Source: JAGXIT01 sp964393815 (GTDB lineage Bacteria > Patescibacteriota > Saccharimonadia > Saccharimonadales > UBA4665). From it: a stretch of DNA of 41,873 nt. The position numbers were made by a program, and so were the translations under genes. Where the stretch lies: the NCBI GenBank assembly GCA_964393815.1, contig CAYMUP010000005.1:1-41873 (forward strand). Direction: 5' to 3'. Shown here piece after piece: positions 14,071 to 22,825 of this stretch. The notes under the pieces were generated by a model. That model was given only the letters and a program-made list of their open reading frames with translations. It was not told the origin of the DNA and did no database searches. Position 1 is the stretch's first letter. Each line of letters opens with the position of its first letter.

Positions 14071-15681
14071 ATGACAAAATATATCTTGTATGCGCGAAAA
14101 TCGACAGATGTCGAGGACAAGCAGATTTTGTCTATTGACGCCCAAGTAACGGAACTCAAAGATTTTGCCAAAAAGCTGGACTTGCAGGTAGTCGATACCC
14201 TAATCGAAAAGCAAACAGCCAAGAAACGGGGTCGCCCTGTCTTTGGCAAAATGCTAGAGCGCATACAAGACGGCGAAGCCGACGGTATTTTGGCATGGTT
14301 GCCCGACAGATTGTCGCGCAACTCAATCGACAGCGGACAGATTATCTACATGCTGGACGAAAACCAGATTACCGACCTCAAGTTCCCACATTTTTGGTTT
14401 CAGAATACCCCACAGGGCAAATATATGCTTGCCAACGAGTTTAATTCGTCCAAGCAGTATGTAGATAATCTGTCCGTCAATACCAAGCGAGGCTTACGCG
14501 CCAAAGTGCGCGCGGGACACTGTCCGCGCCTTGCGCCTGTCGGCTATCTCAACAACATCAGGACAAAAACGATTGTCGTGGACAAACGGCGTGCGCCGAT
14601 CGTCCGCCAAGTCTTTGAGCTGTATGCTCGCGGTAACAAAACGCTTGAGGAGATTGCCGCCTTTTTGTTCGTAAACGGCATAAAAACGCGCGGACGGCGC
14701 AAAACCAAAGCCGACCCAAAGTCGGCAGGTGGACGACAGTGGCACGCCACCCGCGTCAAATATATGCTGACTGATGTGTATTATTACGGACACTTCAGGT
14801 ACAACGGCTTGGTGTATGAGGGTAAACATACGCCCATAATTGACAAGCAACTCTTTGACAAGGTGCAGGGTGTTCTAGCTGGGCGCGGACGCGCCCAGAA
14901 ACGCGCCACTGCCCCGCAACCCCTCAATATGCTGATAAAGTGCGACAACTGTGATTGTTTTGTTACTGGGTCGCACAAAGTGAAGCGACAAAAGAACGGT
15001 AATGTCCATGAATATACCTATTATCGGTGTACTCACAAGAAAAAGGCGATTGTCTGCCGCGAAAAAGAAGTCCGCGAGTTCGTTTTAGCCGAGCAACTCG
15101 TCCCGATTTTGCAGTCTTTTGCCTTGCCAAAAGACTGGCGTGATTACATGGTGTCCAGACTGGAGCAGGACGAAACCACTTTGCAAGATGAAAGCAACAC
15201 GATAATCCGACAACTACGCGGCGAACTGGACACCATGAACGCGAAACTCAAGCGACTATTCGATTTGTATTTAGAGGGCGAGATTGACCGAGATGACTAC
15301 AAAGACCGACAAAGCGAGCTTATGAGCGCAAAGAAGTCGCTTGAGGGCAAAATCGAGCGCGTTTTGACACAAGCCGACCATTGGATTGAACCTCTGCGAA
15401 CATGGATAGAAACTGCCGTTTCTATCTGTTCAATAAACCAAAAGTCGGAGCATAGCGAGATTGCGCAAGGTTTTCGGCAAATCAAAGGCTTGAACCTAAA
15501 AATGAAAAACAAAAAAGTCGTTGCGTTCCGCAACTCCAAAATTTCCTCCCCCCAGGAAAACAGCTGGTTTGCGCTGCGCTGGGCCAAAGAAAAAATCGCC
15601 CAAAAGGGCGACAATTTCCGTTCTTTTCCCAAAATGGTGCGGATGAGAGGACTTGAACCTCCACAGGGTTGCCCCCACTAG
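14071..15681 (+). CDS. Large serine recombinase, tRNA-Leu-associated
   Basis: 536 codons. Resolvase catalytic domain with nucleophile Ser11 (YILYARKSTD) and LPDRLSRN near 80; recombinase domain about 150-260 (GYLNNIRTKTIVVDKRRAPI; VKYMLTDVYYYGHFRYNG); zinc ribbon (KCDNCDCFVTG and YYRCTHKK) near 290-330; coiled-coil tail (LRGELDTMNAKLKRLFDLYL). It should cut and join DNA at att sites. The frame has no stop before the tRNA: it runs through repeat B and into the antisense of tRNA-Leu, ending at 15681. The last about 15 residues are therefore set by the attachment site and would change on excision or inversion. The gene is bounded by perfect 105-bp inverted repeats. All catalytic parts are intact. 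Confidence 0.9.
   Translation: MTKYILYARKSTDVEDKQILSIDAQVTELKDFAKKLDLQVVDTLIEKQTAKKRGRPVFGKMLERIQDGEADGILAWLPDRLSRNSIDSGQIIYMLDENQITDLKFPHFWFQNTPQGKYMLANEFNSSKQYVDNLSVNTKRGLRAKVRAGHCPRLAPVGYLNNIRTKTIVVDKRRAPIVRQVFELYARGNKTLEEIAAFLFVNGIKTRGRRKTKADPKSAGGRQWHATRVKYMLTDVYYYGHFRYNGLVYEGKHTPIIDKQLFDKVQGVLAGRGRAQKRATAPQPLNMLIKCDNCDCFVTGSHKVKRQKNGNVHEYTYYRCTHKKKAIVCREKEVREFVLAEQLVPILQSFALPKDWRDYMVSRLEQDETTLQDESNTIIRQLRGELDTMNAKLKRLFDLYLEGEIDRDDYKDRQSELMSAKKSLEGKIERVLTQADHWIEPLRTWIETAVSICSINQKSEHSEIAQGFRQIKGLNLKMKNKKVVAFRNSKISSPQENSWFALRWAKEKIAQKGDNFRSFPKMVRMRGLEPPQGCPH
15536..15640 (-). repeat. Inverted repeat B, right copy
   Basis: Perfect reverse complement of 13773-13877. It overlaps the recombinase 3' coding end and, with TGGTGC (15635-15640), the CCA end and first acceptor bases of tRNA-Leu. 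Confidence 0.95.
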
Positions 15682-15720
15682 TACCTGAAACTAGCGCGTC
15701 TACCATTCCGCCACATCCGC
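15635..15720 (-). tRNA. tRNA-Leu (anticodon CAG)
   Basis: Minus strand: acceptor GCGGATG / CATCCGC, D-arm with GGCGGAATGGTAGAC, anticodon stem-loop CTAGT-TTCAGGT-ACTAG (CAG), a long variable arm typical of class II tRNA-Leu, T-loop TTCAAGT, and discriminator A with an encoded CCA. The CCA end coincides with the core of the recombinase module, so the tRNA is its attachment site. Confidence 0.95.
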
Positions 15721-15780
15721 GTGACTATTTTAGTAATTAATATGCTTCTTAGTTTAGTGTCTTTACGGACATATGTTGTC

Positions 15781-15808
15781 GGCGGAATGGTAGACTATGT
15801 CTACTATT
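15781..15808 (+). other. tRNA-Leu D-arm copy and terminator-like hairpin
   Basis: GGCGGAATGGTAGAC (15781-15795) is identical to the D-arm of the neighbouring tRNA-Leu but lies on the opposite strand. Directly overlapping is GTAGAC-TAT-GTCTAC followed by TATTTTTT, a plausible plus-strand terminator behind the recombinase. It may be a scar of an earlier integration or inversion. Confidence 0.5.
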
Positions 15809-15936
15809 TTTTGACTAGCAGCGCTCTCGCACTGACCGCCATATCCGCAGTTATACACGCAGTAGAACAGAGGTATAATACGTTCCTGGACTAAAAAAAG
15901 CAACTACCCTTAAGCGACGATTATTCTCTAACTACA

Positions 15937-17724
15937 CTAATTTGTCACTTGTTTTCGCACGATGGACCAGTCGGCAACATTGTTGTAGCGGTCAGTGTCG
16001 GTGTTGATCGTATGGGCCGTCTGGCCAGACACTTCACCGCGAGTGACATAAAGTATCTCTGGTTCGTACAGAGTGATGGCTGGGGCATCGTCGTGCCAAG
16101 CTTTGAGAAAGGGTTGGTACTTGATCGTACGCAGTTCGGCGTTAGAGCGAGTACGACCAGCTTCGAGGGAGGCATCTGCGATTTTTGACGTATACTCCGA
16201 GAAGTTTAGGCGACTTGCTGCGCGAGCATCAGCCTGGGAGCTATGCCAATATGCATACACGTCTGGATCAACACCTATAGAAATGCCATATACGAGTGCA
16301 TCGTAGTTGTGAAGTTGAACTGTAACCTGAAAATCCGTTGTTTGCTGTAAAACTGGTATCATGTCGACGCCAATTTGGCGCCATTGCTTCTTGAGCTCGC
16401 GCATAATCACACGGTTGTCTGCTGTATCGTCTGCGTACACACGGAACATTAGCTTTTGGTTATCTTTGGCGCGCACTCCATCCTTCCCTGCTATCCAACC
16501 GGCTTCCGTTAAGAGCGCTTGGGCTTTGGCTGCGTCGTATGGTTCTTGCAAGTATGCTGCGTCAAAGCCTATCTGACCTCTTAAAATTGGCGATCGGACT
16601 GGCACTTGCTGCGATGGAAGTTTGGCAATAATGTCACGTTTATATGTTCCATAATTGAGCGCGGTCCGAACTTTGGAGTCAGCGAGCAGGCCGGTGTTTT
16701 TTAAGAAAACCATGACTGCTGCCGTTGTGCGATAGTGAGAAGCGTAAGACGAGGAGTCGTCTTTGATATTTTTGGGCAGCGATTTCAAGCCCGCAATAGC
16801 ATTGATGGTTCGATCACCGTATGCTTTAAGCAACTGATCGGTGCTTTCGTAGGTGTGCAAAGAAAAACCGTCGAGCATCGGACGGCCAGCATGGTAGTTC
16901 TCAAATGCTTTGAGCGAAATAATGCCTGTTGAACTCCCAGTTGCCGTAGCACTGCTTAACTGCAGCGTTCCCCACTCAAATGGGCCCGCACCAATGGGGC
17001 TTGTGGTATTAAAGCTATCTGCACGGAGCTGTCCTGGGTCAATCTTTGAGACGATATGCTTCGGTACAATACCTGTGGTTAGACTCTGCGGGAAAGATGC
17101 GAGTGAGTTACTGAGTGAAAAACGCACTGTACTAGCGTCGGTTGCAGTAACCGTCACACCCTTCCAGCCGGCCAGTAGAGGTGATTTCACATCAGGGTTT
17201 TGGATAAGCTGAAAGGTGAAGACAACATCATCGGCCGTCAAAGGCCGACCGTCGTGCCAGCTCAAGTTCGGTTTAAGATGTACTGTGTAGTTTTTTTCTG
17301 TGTCATCCAGGTCATAACTTTCCGCGAGGTCGCCGGTAAGACGGTTTTTCTGATCATATGTGAAAAGGCCCGCAAAAAGCAGTTTTGACACTGCTGCGTC
17401 AACAGCGCCAGTTGCAAATAGCGGGTTTGCACCGCTGTAAGTTCCTACCATCCCTTCACTATATATACCGCCCTTGCTAGGACTACTGTGTTGAAAAACA
17501 CCGGATAAATTGAGTGTCTGGAGTATGGTTAGACTAATCATAAGTACGGCGAGCGCGCCCCACCCAAATGCAAACCGCCTTGATTCCACAAGGCTGTCGA
17601 TACGTTCTATAAAATCTGCTTCAAAAGACCGTCCGGCGCGTGATACGCGGGTGTTTGCTTGCCGCTTGCGTTGTTTGAGTGCTCTCCGGAACCTTAGTCG
17701 ACCAGCGCGAGATAATTGATTCAT
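15937..17724 (-). CDS. Peptide/nickel-type ABC transporter substrate-binding protein (SBP family 5)
   Basis: 595 residues. A charged 50-residue cytoplasmic N-terminus is followed by one hydrophobic anchor (about 53-75, FGWGALAVLMISLTILQTL). The rest is the family 5 fold: GTYSGANPLFATGAVD, LTGDLAESYDLDDTEKNYTV, LKPNLSWHDGRPLTADDVVF (the classic signature), and a late block with FSEYTSKIADASLEAGRT. It should bind oligopeptides outside the membrane, but no permease or ATPase genes follow. It is anchored by a membrane helix, not a lipobox Cys. Last gene of the minus-strand run from 20825; the gap to secG is 31 nt. Confidence 0.85.
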   Translation of the reverse strand: MNQLSRAGRLRFRRALKQRKRQANTRVSRAGRSFEADFIERIDSLVESRRFAFGWGALAVLMISLTILQTLNLSGVFQHSSPSKGGIYSEGMVGTYSGANPLFATGAVDAAVSKLLFAGLFTYDQKNRLTGDLAESYDLDDTEKNYTVHLKPNLSWHDGRPLTADDVVFTFQLIQNPDVKSPLLAGWKGVTVTATDASTVRFSLSNSLASFPQSLTTGIVPKHIVSKIDPGQLRADSFNTTSPIGAGPFEWGTLQLSSATATGSSTGIISLKAFENYHAGRPMLDGFSLHTYESTDQLLKAYGDRTINAIAGLKSLPKNIKDDSSSYASHYRTTAAVMVFLKNTGLLADSKVRTALNYGTYKRDIIAKLPSQQVPVRSPILRGQIGFDAAYLQEPYDAAKAQALLTEAGWIAGKDGVRAKDNQKLMFRVYADDTADNRVIMRELKKQWRQIGVDMIPVLQQTTDFQVTVQLHNYDALVYGISIGVDPDVYAYWHSSQADARAASRLNFSEYTSKIADASLEAGRTRSNAELRTIKYQPFLKAWHDDAPAITLYEPEILYVTRGEVSGQTAHTINTDTDRYNNVADWSIVRKQVTN

Positions 17725-17755
17725 GGTTTTGGTATCGACCCTTTACCTAGGGTTG

Positions 17756-17968
17756 TTAGAATATAATCCCTGCGAGAAGCGATACAACAAAAACGACCGC
17801 TGACAAGATGGTGAGCTGATAGATTGTTTTATCGGTACCGCGTCTTTCGGTATTGATTTCGCCGCTACTGCCAAGGCCAGCGCCAAGACTAGCACCCCTC
17901 GTTTGCACTAAAATAAGCAATGTCATAAGGAGCATCGACCCAATAGAAATGTAGTTGTATATACTCAT
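17756..17968 (-). CDS. secG: Preprotein translocase subunit SecG
   Basis: 70 residues with two membrane helices (about 5-22 and 50-69) and between them the SecG loop: LVQTRGASLGAGLGSSGEIN followed by RRGTDKTIYQLT. SecG joins SecYE and helps SecA-driven export. It starts 2 nt after the stop of the YvlD-like gene, so these genes share a transcript. Confidence 0.9.
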   Translation of the reverse strand: MSIYNYISIGSMLLMTLLILVQTRGASLGAGLGSSGEINTERRGTDKTIYQLTILSAVVFVVSLLAGIIF

Positions 17969-17970
17969 AA

Positions 17971-18342
17971 TTACTCTAGTATAGCGGTCACAAGGTAATT
18001 TACCAAACCAATCACCATGCCGGTGACTATTGCCGCGCCAAAGCTACTGACCTCAAGGGGAGCATAGAGTTTGCTTGCAAGATACACCGTGATGCCGTTA
18101 ATGACGATCATGAAAAGCCCGAGAGTTAAGACAATAAAGGGAACGCTCATTACGACTAGCAAAGGCTTGAGTGTTGTGTTGATGAGCGCCAAAATCAAAC
18201 CGGCTACAATCACTGCGCTCAGATTATTTTGTAATGAGACGCTGCCGCTAAACAGGCCGGCAGCAATCCAAAGGCCAAACGAACAGATGATCCATCTGAC
18301 AAGTAGGTTGCCTAAAAATCCTCGTTCATTTGCTGTTTTCAT
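17971..18342 (-). CDS. YvlD / phage-holin-4 superfamily membrane protein
   Basis: 123 residues, four hydrophobic segments. The pattern ALINTTLKPLLVVMSVPFIV followed by TLGLFMIVINGITVYLAS is diagnostic for the YvlD/Phage_holin_4_2 family. The family is membrane-embedded; its cellular role is poorly known, and the holin name does not imply phage origin. Lies 33 nt after pepP and 2 nt before secG. Confidence 0.85.
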   Translation of the reverse strand: MKTANERGFLGNLLVRWIICSFGLWIAAGLFSGSVSLQNNLSAVIVAGLILALINTTLKPLLVVMSVPFIVLTLGLFMIVINGITVYLASKLYAPLEVSSFGAAIVTGMVIGLVNYLVTAILE

Positions 18343-18375
18343 ATGCGTAGGTGACGTCTCATGAAAGTATAGTGC

Positions 18376-19620
18376 TTACAAGCCATTTGAGCAATCGCTG
18401 AGCAATTGGTACCCGTGCGCGGTTATGAGCACATCATCCTCGATACGCACGCCTATTCTCTCTTCGGCGATGTATATACCTGGCTCGCAGGTAAGAACCA
18501 TGCCTTCAGCAATGGGTAGTCGGTAGTTTCCCACGTCGTGCACATCAAGTCCCAAAAAGTGTGAAGTCGCGTGTGGGTAATAGCGCCAGGCCGACTCTCT
18601 GTCTTCGGCGGAAGTGATCAGGCCTAATTTTACCAGTTCTTGACGCATGAGCTTCCCAACCGCCTTCTCGTACTCATGAAATTCGGTGCCAGGCTTCAGT
18701 AGTGCAAGTGCAGCGTTTTGCACGGCTAGCACTGCGGCATGTACGTCCTTTTGTCGACGTGTCGGCTTACCGAAGCCAAAGGTCCGAGTGACATCGGCGC
18801 AATATTCATCTGCCTGCGCACCCACATCGCACACAACCAGCTTACCCTTTTCTAACACCCCGTTATTATCTATGTAGTGCAGCGTCGTTGCGTGCTGACC
18901 ACTTGCAAGAATTGGCTCAAACGCGTGTCCACTGCCACCATTTGCCCGAAAATAGCCAGAAAGAAAAGCCTCGATTTCATACTCGGTACTATACGCTTCG
19001 AGATCTTTTCGTACTAGTTGAAGCGCATCAGTGGTTATGCGAATTGCTTTGGTAAGCGCTTGTATTTCTTCCGGCTGCTTTATAGCGCGGAGACTATGTA
19101 GATCATCTTGCACTTCAACAAGTGTATGTCCAGGGAAGCGACGCTTTAGTCTCAATACAAGCCGCTGCCGAGCCGGGTTCGTGTAGAAACCATATGGAGC
19201 CATGTACGACGAAGGTGCGCCAAGAATCCCGATCGTTTTTACCCTACTGGTCAGCTGATGTATGTATTCCCAGCCTTGTCTCTCGTTGTAGACGTGTTCT
19301 ATGCCAGCGTCAGCAAGGGCATTATCTGCATTTCCTGCGCCATCAAAAGCAATTCGTGATGCTGAGCGTCTTGGTACCACTAAAAAGCTACTCTTCTTTG
19401 AAAGAACCAAAATGACGTCCGGTTCATTGAGCCCCGTCAGATACCAAAAATTCCTATCCTGGTGGAATGGGAATGTCGTATCGGCTGAACGCTGCATCAG
19501 GCCTGCCGCCGCTATAACAATGACGTCTTGGCCGCTGCGCTCAAGTAAAGCTTGTCGGTTACGTTTAAAAAACTGAGGGGGAAAACTTTGGGGTTTCATC
19601 TGCGTGTGAGCCTCCACCAC
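18376..19620 (-). CDS. pepP: Xaa-Pro aminopeptidase (M24B)
   Basis: 414 residues. N-terminal domain to about 170, then the pita-bread catalytic domain. The expected metal ligands can be seen: two Asp in VVCDVGAQADEYCADVTRTF, His in HFLGLDVHDVGNYRLP, Glu in GMVLTCEPGIYI, and Glu in VRIEDDVLIT. The N-terminal block DTTFPFHQDRNFWYLTGLNE is typical of PepP. It removes N-terminal residues next to proline in the cytoplasm. Its ATG lies 25 nt inside the 3' end of the carboxypeptidase gene, so translation is likely coupled. Confidence 0.9.
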   Translation of the reverse strand: MVEAHTQMKPQSFPPQFFKRNRQALLERSGQDVIVIAAAGLMQRSADTTFPFHQDRNFWYLTGLNEPDVILVLSKKSSFLVVPRRSASRIAFDGAGNADNALADAGIEHVYNERQGWEYIHQLTSRVKTIGILGAPSSYMAPYGFYTNPARQRLVLRLKRRFPGHTLVEVQDDLHSLRAIKQPEEIQALTKAIRITTDALQLVRKDLEAYSTEYEIEAFLSGYFRANGGSGHAFEPILASGQHATTLHYIDNNGVLEKGKLVVCDVGAQADEYCADVTRTFGFGKPTRRQKDVHAAVLAVQNAALALLKPGTEFHEYEKAVGKLMRQELVKLGLITSAEDRESAWRYYPHATSHFLGLDVHDVGNYRLPIAEGMVLTCEPGIYIAEERIGVRIEDDVLITAHGYQLLSDCSNGL

Positions 19621-20825
19621 AATGAAGGGTGTGTCGGCATTGACTCATAGCGTAAAGACTGCGTCAAAACCTGGCTACCATTTTTTACAGTTAGTGTGGG
19701 TGCTGTCTTCATTGCATCGTTTTCTTGGCTCTCTAGAGACAGAGTGATCGCATCGCCTTTCCACCTGACTACCGAAATCTCCTTCCTGGCACGTACCAGA
19801 CCTTTTTTGCCCCATTTTGTCTCGTAGCGAGCTACGTTCTGTCCATTCGCAATCACCAGGCGTTTCTCAAAGTTTATTGGCAATGATGCAGCAAGGCGGT
19901 TAGAGTTTTGAAGAGCTTCTGACAGACTACTCGCACCCATAACAGCACCGCTATATTGAACTTTGCGCCCCTCCAGTAGAAAGGCGCCGGTCATTAAAAA
20001 AGCTCCTGGGTCTTGCTCGTTATTGCCAGTTTTGAGGCCATTGATGCCATTTTGCCCTAGAAGCGTATTGTAGTTGGTCATTGTTCCCGCCATGGCGAAC
20101 GTTGCTTCTGTCTGAGCGGCAATCTCAATAAGGACAGGGTTTGATTCGGCAAGCAGCCCGAGACGCGTCAAATCCGAGGCACTACTAACGGTACTCGGGT
20201 CATAACCACTGGCATCTGAGCCTATCCTCGTGTTTACAAGCCCCTGCCGCATGACATAATTGTTCGCATAGGTTTGGTATGCATCCAGAGAGCCAAACGC
20301 CCAAATCGCTAGGGTGTTTGCAATGTTATTGGCCGAGGGGATCATAAGGGCTTGGATAGCCTGGTACTCACTCATCTTTTGGCCTTCATATACATCTACT
20401 CTTGAACCATTTCGCTCAATCTCATCTCGAAAGAACTGTACATCCGACTTCGTCATGGTAATCAAGGGGCCTTTTTCGCCTGGCTTGAGGGGTTTTCGTT
20501 CGAGTACGCAGAGTGCTGTGATGACTTTTGCGATGCTTGCCGTTGAAAGTTGTGTTTGAGCACCGCTCGTGCCTAACATGCCAAATCCTTTTGCCGCTAC
20601 GGCACCTTGACCGTCCGTAGGCAGGGCGAGAGCGGTTTTATTACTCGGTATTTTGGCTGAGGTTGTGAGCGTGTACGTTGGCGCGGGTATCGGACGGAGC
20701 AACTGAAACGTAGTAGCTGTCGCGATGCCTAAACCGACCCACAGCGTCTTTTTGGATGGTTTTTTTGTTTCTACTGGTTTTTGGTATGTTTGATGCGACT
20801 GCACCGGTATTTTGACAACCCTCAT
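19596..20825 (-). CDS. D-alanyl-D-alanine carboxypeptidase (S11, PBP5-like)
   Basis: 409 residues with an N-terminal membrane anchor (about 28-47). The active-site triad of motifs is complete: S97-I-A-K (LSTASIAKVITAL), S164-A-N (IPSANNIANTL) and K-T-G (NGLKTGNNEQDPGAFLMTG). It trims the terminal D-Ala from peptidoglycan stem peptides outside the membrane. The C-terminal region is beta-rich, as in PBP5 domain 2. It leads the minus-strand gene run; transcription probably starts in the 130-bp gap shared with htpX. Confidence 0.9.
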   Translation of the reverse strand: MRVVKIPVQSHQTYQKPVETKKPSKKTLWVGLGIATATTFQLLRPIPAPTYTLTTSAKIPSNKTALALPTDGQGAVAAKGFGMLGTSGAQTQLSTASIAKVITALCVLERKPLKPGEKGPLITMTKSDVQFFRDEIERNGSRVDVYEGQKMSEYQAIQALMIPSANNIANTLAIWAFGSLDAYQTYANNYVMRQGLVNTRIGSDASGYDPSTVSSASDLTRLGLLAESNPVLIEIAAQTEATFAMAGTMTNYNTLLGQNGINGLKTGNNEQDPGAFLMTGAFLLEGRKVQYSGAVMGASSLSEALQNSNRLAASLPINFEKRLVIANGQNVARYETKWGKKGLVRARKEISVVRWKGDAITLSLESQENDAMKTAPTLTVKNGSQVLTQSLRYESMPTHPSLWWRLTRR

Positions 20826-20909
20826 ATGTTAAGTAGCTTAGCATATTAATCTAGCAATATCATACGTGGAGTGAAAGGCCTCCTTATGGTCATCGGCGGG
20901 CATCGTTGC

Positions 20910-20915
20910 TATACT
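20910..20915 (+). promoter_or_regulatory. -10 box of htpX
   Basis: TATACT in the divergent gap, followed by a 5' leader of about 35 nt with GAGGGAG (20935-20941). The 16-nt distance from that site to the ATG is longer than usual. Confidence 0.35.
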
Positions 20916-20957
20916 AAAAAGTAGCAGAATATTTGAGGGAGCAAAGCACTATTAACT

Positions 20958-21815
20958 ATGAAACAAATTTTTAAAACCACAGTTCTACTAGCAACTTTAA
21001 CGGGTCTATTTATGGCCGTTGGGACGTATGTTGGGGGACAGCAGGGTGCCTTGGTTGCACTTTTCATGGCTAGCATTATGAACATCGGCATGTACTGGTT
21101 TAGCGATTCCTTGGTGCTCAAGATGCAACGAGCGCAGCCACTTGCAGACGGACAATATCCAGACTTTCGCCGTATCGTAACGGAGCTTGCAGAGCACGAT
21201 GGTTTGCCAATGCCCAAGCTGTACGTCGTTGAGACTCCTATCCCAAACGCGTTTGCGACGGGGCGTAGTCCTTCACATGCAGCTGTGGCCGTGACGACGG
21301 GCATTATGGACATCATAGATACAAATGAGCTCAAGGCTGTGCTCGCTCACGAGCTCGGACATGTCAAAAATCGAGATATGCTCGTTTCTACCATTGCTGC
21401 ATGTGTGGCCGGCGCAATTTCATTTATTGCACAGATGGCAATGTTTGGCGGTTCACTCTTCGGCGGCGGTTCAGATGATGAAGGTCGCGGTAACATCTTT
21501 GCGTCTCTTGCTATGCTCTTTTTAGCTCCGTTGGCGGCCACACTTATTCAAATGGCTGTTTCTCGGAGCCGCGAGTACCTTGCAGACGAACATAGCGCTG
21601 AAGTCTTAGGTGAAGGAAGCCATTTGGCAAGCGCCCTCACGAAGCTAGAGAACTTTAAGGCCTCCGTCCCACCTTTGCAGGCGTCTCCGGTGCAAGACGC
21701 TACCAACCACCTTATGTTCACAAATATGTTCTCCGCAGCTGGCCTCGCAAGCCTTTTTAGTACTCATCCATCTACGGCTGATCGGATCGCTCGGCTAAAG
21801 AGCATTGCTCCCTAA
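20958..21815 (+). CDS. htpX: M48 family membrane protease HtpX
   Basis: 285 residues. Two N-terminal helices (about 8-25 and 30-47), then the zinc site H131-E-L-G-H135 (AVLAHELGHVKNRDML), two more helices (about 142-160 and 178-197), and the third ligand region SRSREYLADEHSAEVLG. The end, FSTHPSTADRIARL, is the usual HtpX tail. It degrades damaged membrane proteins. It is followed after 29 nt by a multipass membrane protein and then ligA. Confidence 0.93.
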   Translation: MKQIFKTTVLLATLTGLFMAVGTYVGGQQGALVALFMASIMNIGMYWFSDSLVLKMQRAQPLADGQYPDFRRIVTELAEHDGLPMPKLYVVETPIPNAFATGRSPSHAAVAVTTGIMDIIDTNELKAVLAHELGHVKNRDMLVSTIAACVAGAISFIAQMAMFGGSLFGGGSDDEGRGNIFASLAMLFLAPLAATLIQMAVSRSREYLADEHSAEVLGEGSHLASALTKLENFKASVPPLQASPVQDATNHLMFTNMFSAAGLASLFSTHPSTADRIARLKSIAP

Positions 21816-21844
21816 ACTGCTTGAACTATTTAAAGGATTAAAGT

Positions 21845-22825
21845 ATGCCTCAAAAAATGTCCAAAAAAAAGCCGCGTCAGATAAGCAGCACCAAAAAGCC
21901 CACAACCCCTAGGCGTCTAAGCGTGCCAAAACGAAGTCTTCGTAGCCCCAAGACATGGATTATTCGAAAGCCACGTCCAACATATGTTCCACTTCCTAAA
22001 GCGAGAAGATTACTAGCAGCATCTGCACGGCTTATTAAAAGAGACTGGCGCACATTTTTAGGAATTACTACCGTGTATGGCCTTTTGACACTTGTGCTCG
22101 TTCGCGGCTTATCGCTTGGCTCCAGTAATCTGGCCTCATTAGGTATTCTAGATGAAGGCCTCACTGGTTTTTGGGATAAACTCTGGTCTTCAAGTGTGAA
22201 GCTCGCGACGGTAGTGTCTGAAGGCGCTGGAGGGGCCGCTGCACCAACCGCCAGTCTATATCAGATAATCGTATTCGTCATTTGTTCGCTTGCACTGGTG
22301 TACGCCTTTCGCCAACTTCGCAATAAGCAAAAAGTTACGGTCAGACAGTCTTTTTATAATGGCATGAACCAACTCATACCTTTCTTACTTGTTCTAATCG
22401 TTCTCTCTATACAACTCTTGCCTATTGTGGTGGCCGGATTTCTTTACAATGCCCTTATTGTGCAAGGCATCGCTTTTCGGTGGTATGAGCTTTGGATCTC
22501 GTGGGCGCTGATTGGGCTGCTGTTGTTCTGGTCGCTCAGAATGTTGACTGGAAGCATTTTTGCTCTCTACATCGTTACCCTCCCAGACATGACGCCGATG
22601 CGCGCACTCCGTAGTGCTAAGAAACTTGTCTGGCGCCGTCGACTGCAGATTTGGCGTAAAGTCATACCCTTTTCGGTGCTTTGTTCGCTCGCGCTTGTGA
22701 TAGTTATGCTACCGGTCATTTTTTGGTTCGTAGGTCTAGCGCCTTACATGGTCTTTCTCTTTACCTGCGTTATTTTTACGACTACTCACGTCTACATGTA
22801 TACGCTCTACCGGGAGCTCTTATGA
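21845..22825 (+). CDS. Multipass membrane protein of unknown function
   Basis: 326 residues. The first 70 residues are extremely basic and proline-containing (KKPRQISSTKKPTTPRRLSV, and RKPRPTYVPLPKARR), which suggests a nucleic-acid- or lipid-facing tail. Then come about six hydrophobic helices (near 78-96, 140-158, 178-205, 213-245, 272-296 and 298-320). A charged stretch MRALRSAKKLVWRRRLQIWR precedes the last two helices; such repeats are seen in 'glycerophosphoryl diester phosphodiesterase membrane domain'-like proteins, but the match is weak. AAAGGA lies 7 nt before the ATG. Its stop overlaps the ligA start as ATGA. Confidence 0.7.
   Translation: MPQKMSKKKPRQISSTKKPTTPRRLSVPKRSLRSPKTWIIRKPRPTYVPLPKARRLLAASARLIKRDWRTFLGITTVYGLLTLVLVRGLSLGSSNLASLGILDEGLTGFWDKLWSSSVKLATVVSEGAGGAAAPTASLYQIIVFVICSLALVYAFRQLRNKQKVTVRQSFYNGMNQLIPFLLVLIVLSIQLLPIVVAGFLYNALIVQGIAFRWYELWISWALIGLLLFWSLRMLTGSIFALYIVTLPDMTPMRALRSAKKLVWRRRLQIWRKVIPFSVLCSLALVIVMLPVIFWFVGLAPYMVFLFTCVIFTTTHVYMYTLYRELL

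Noticed and set aside
15640..15681. Peptide MRGLEPPQGCPH-like at the recombinase end taken as a protein domain
   Set aside because: It is the antisense translation of tRNA-Leu, a common annotation artefact. It is only relevant here because the recombinase frame truly runs into it.
17971..18342. Holin suggesting a prophage
   Set aside because: The YvlD family carries the holin name by fold annotation; it sits in a housekeeping operon with secG and pepP, and no phage genes are nearby.
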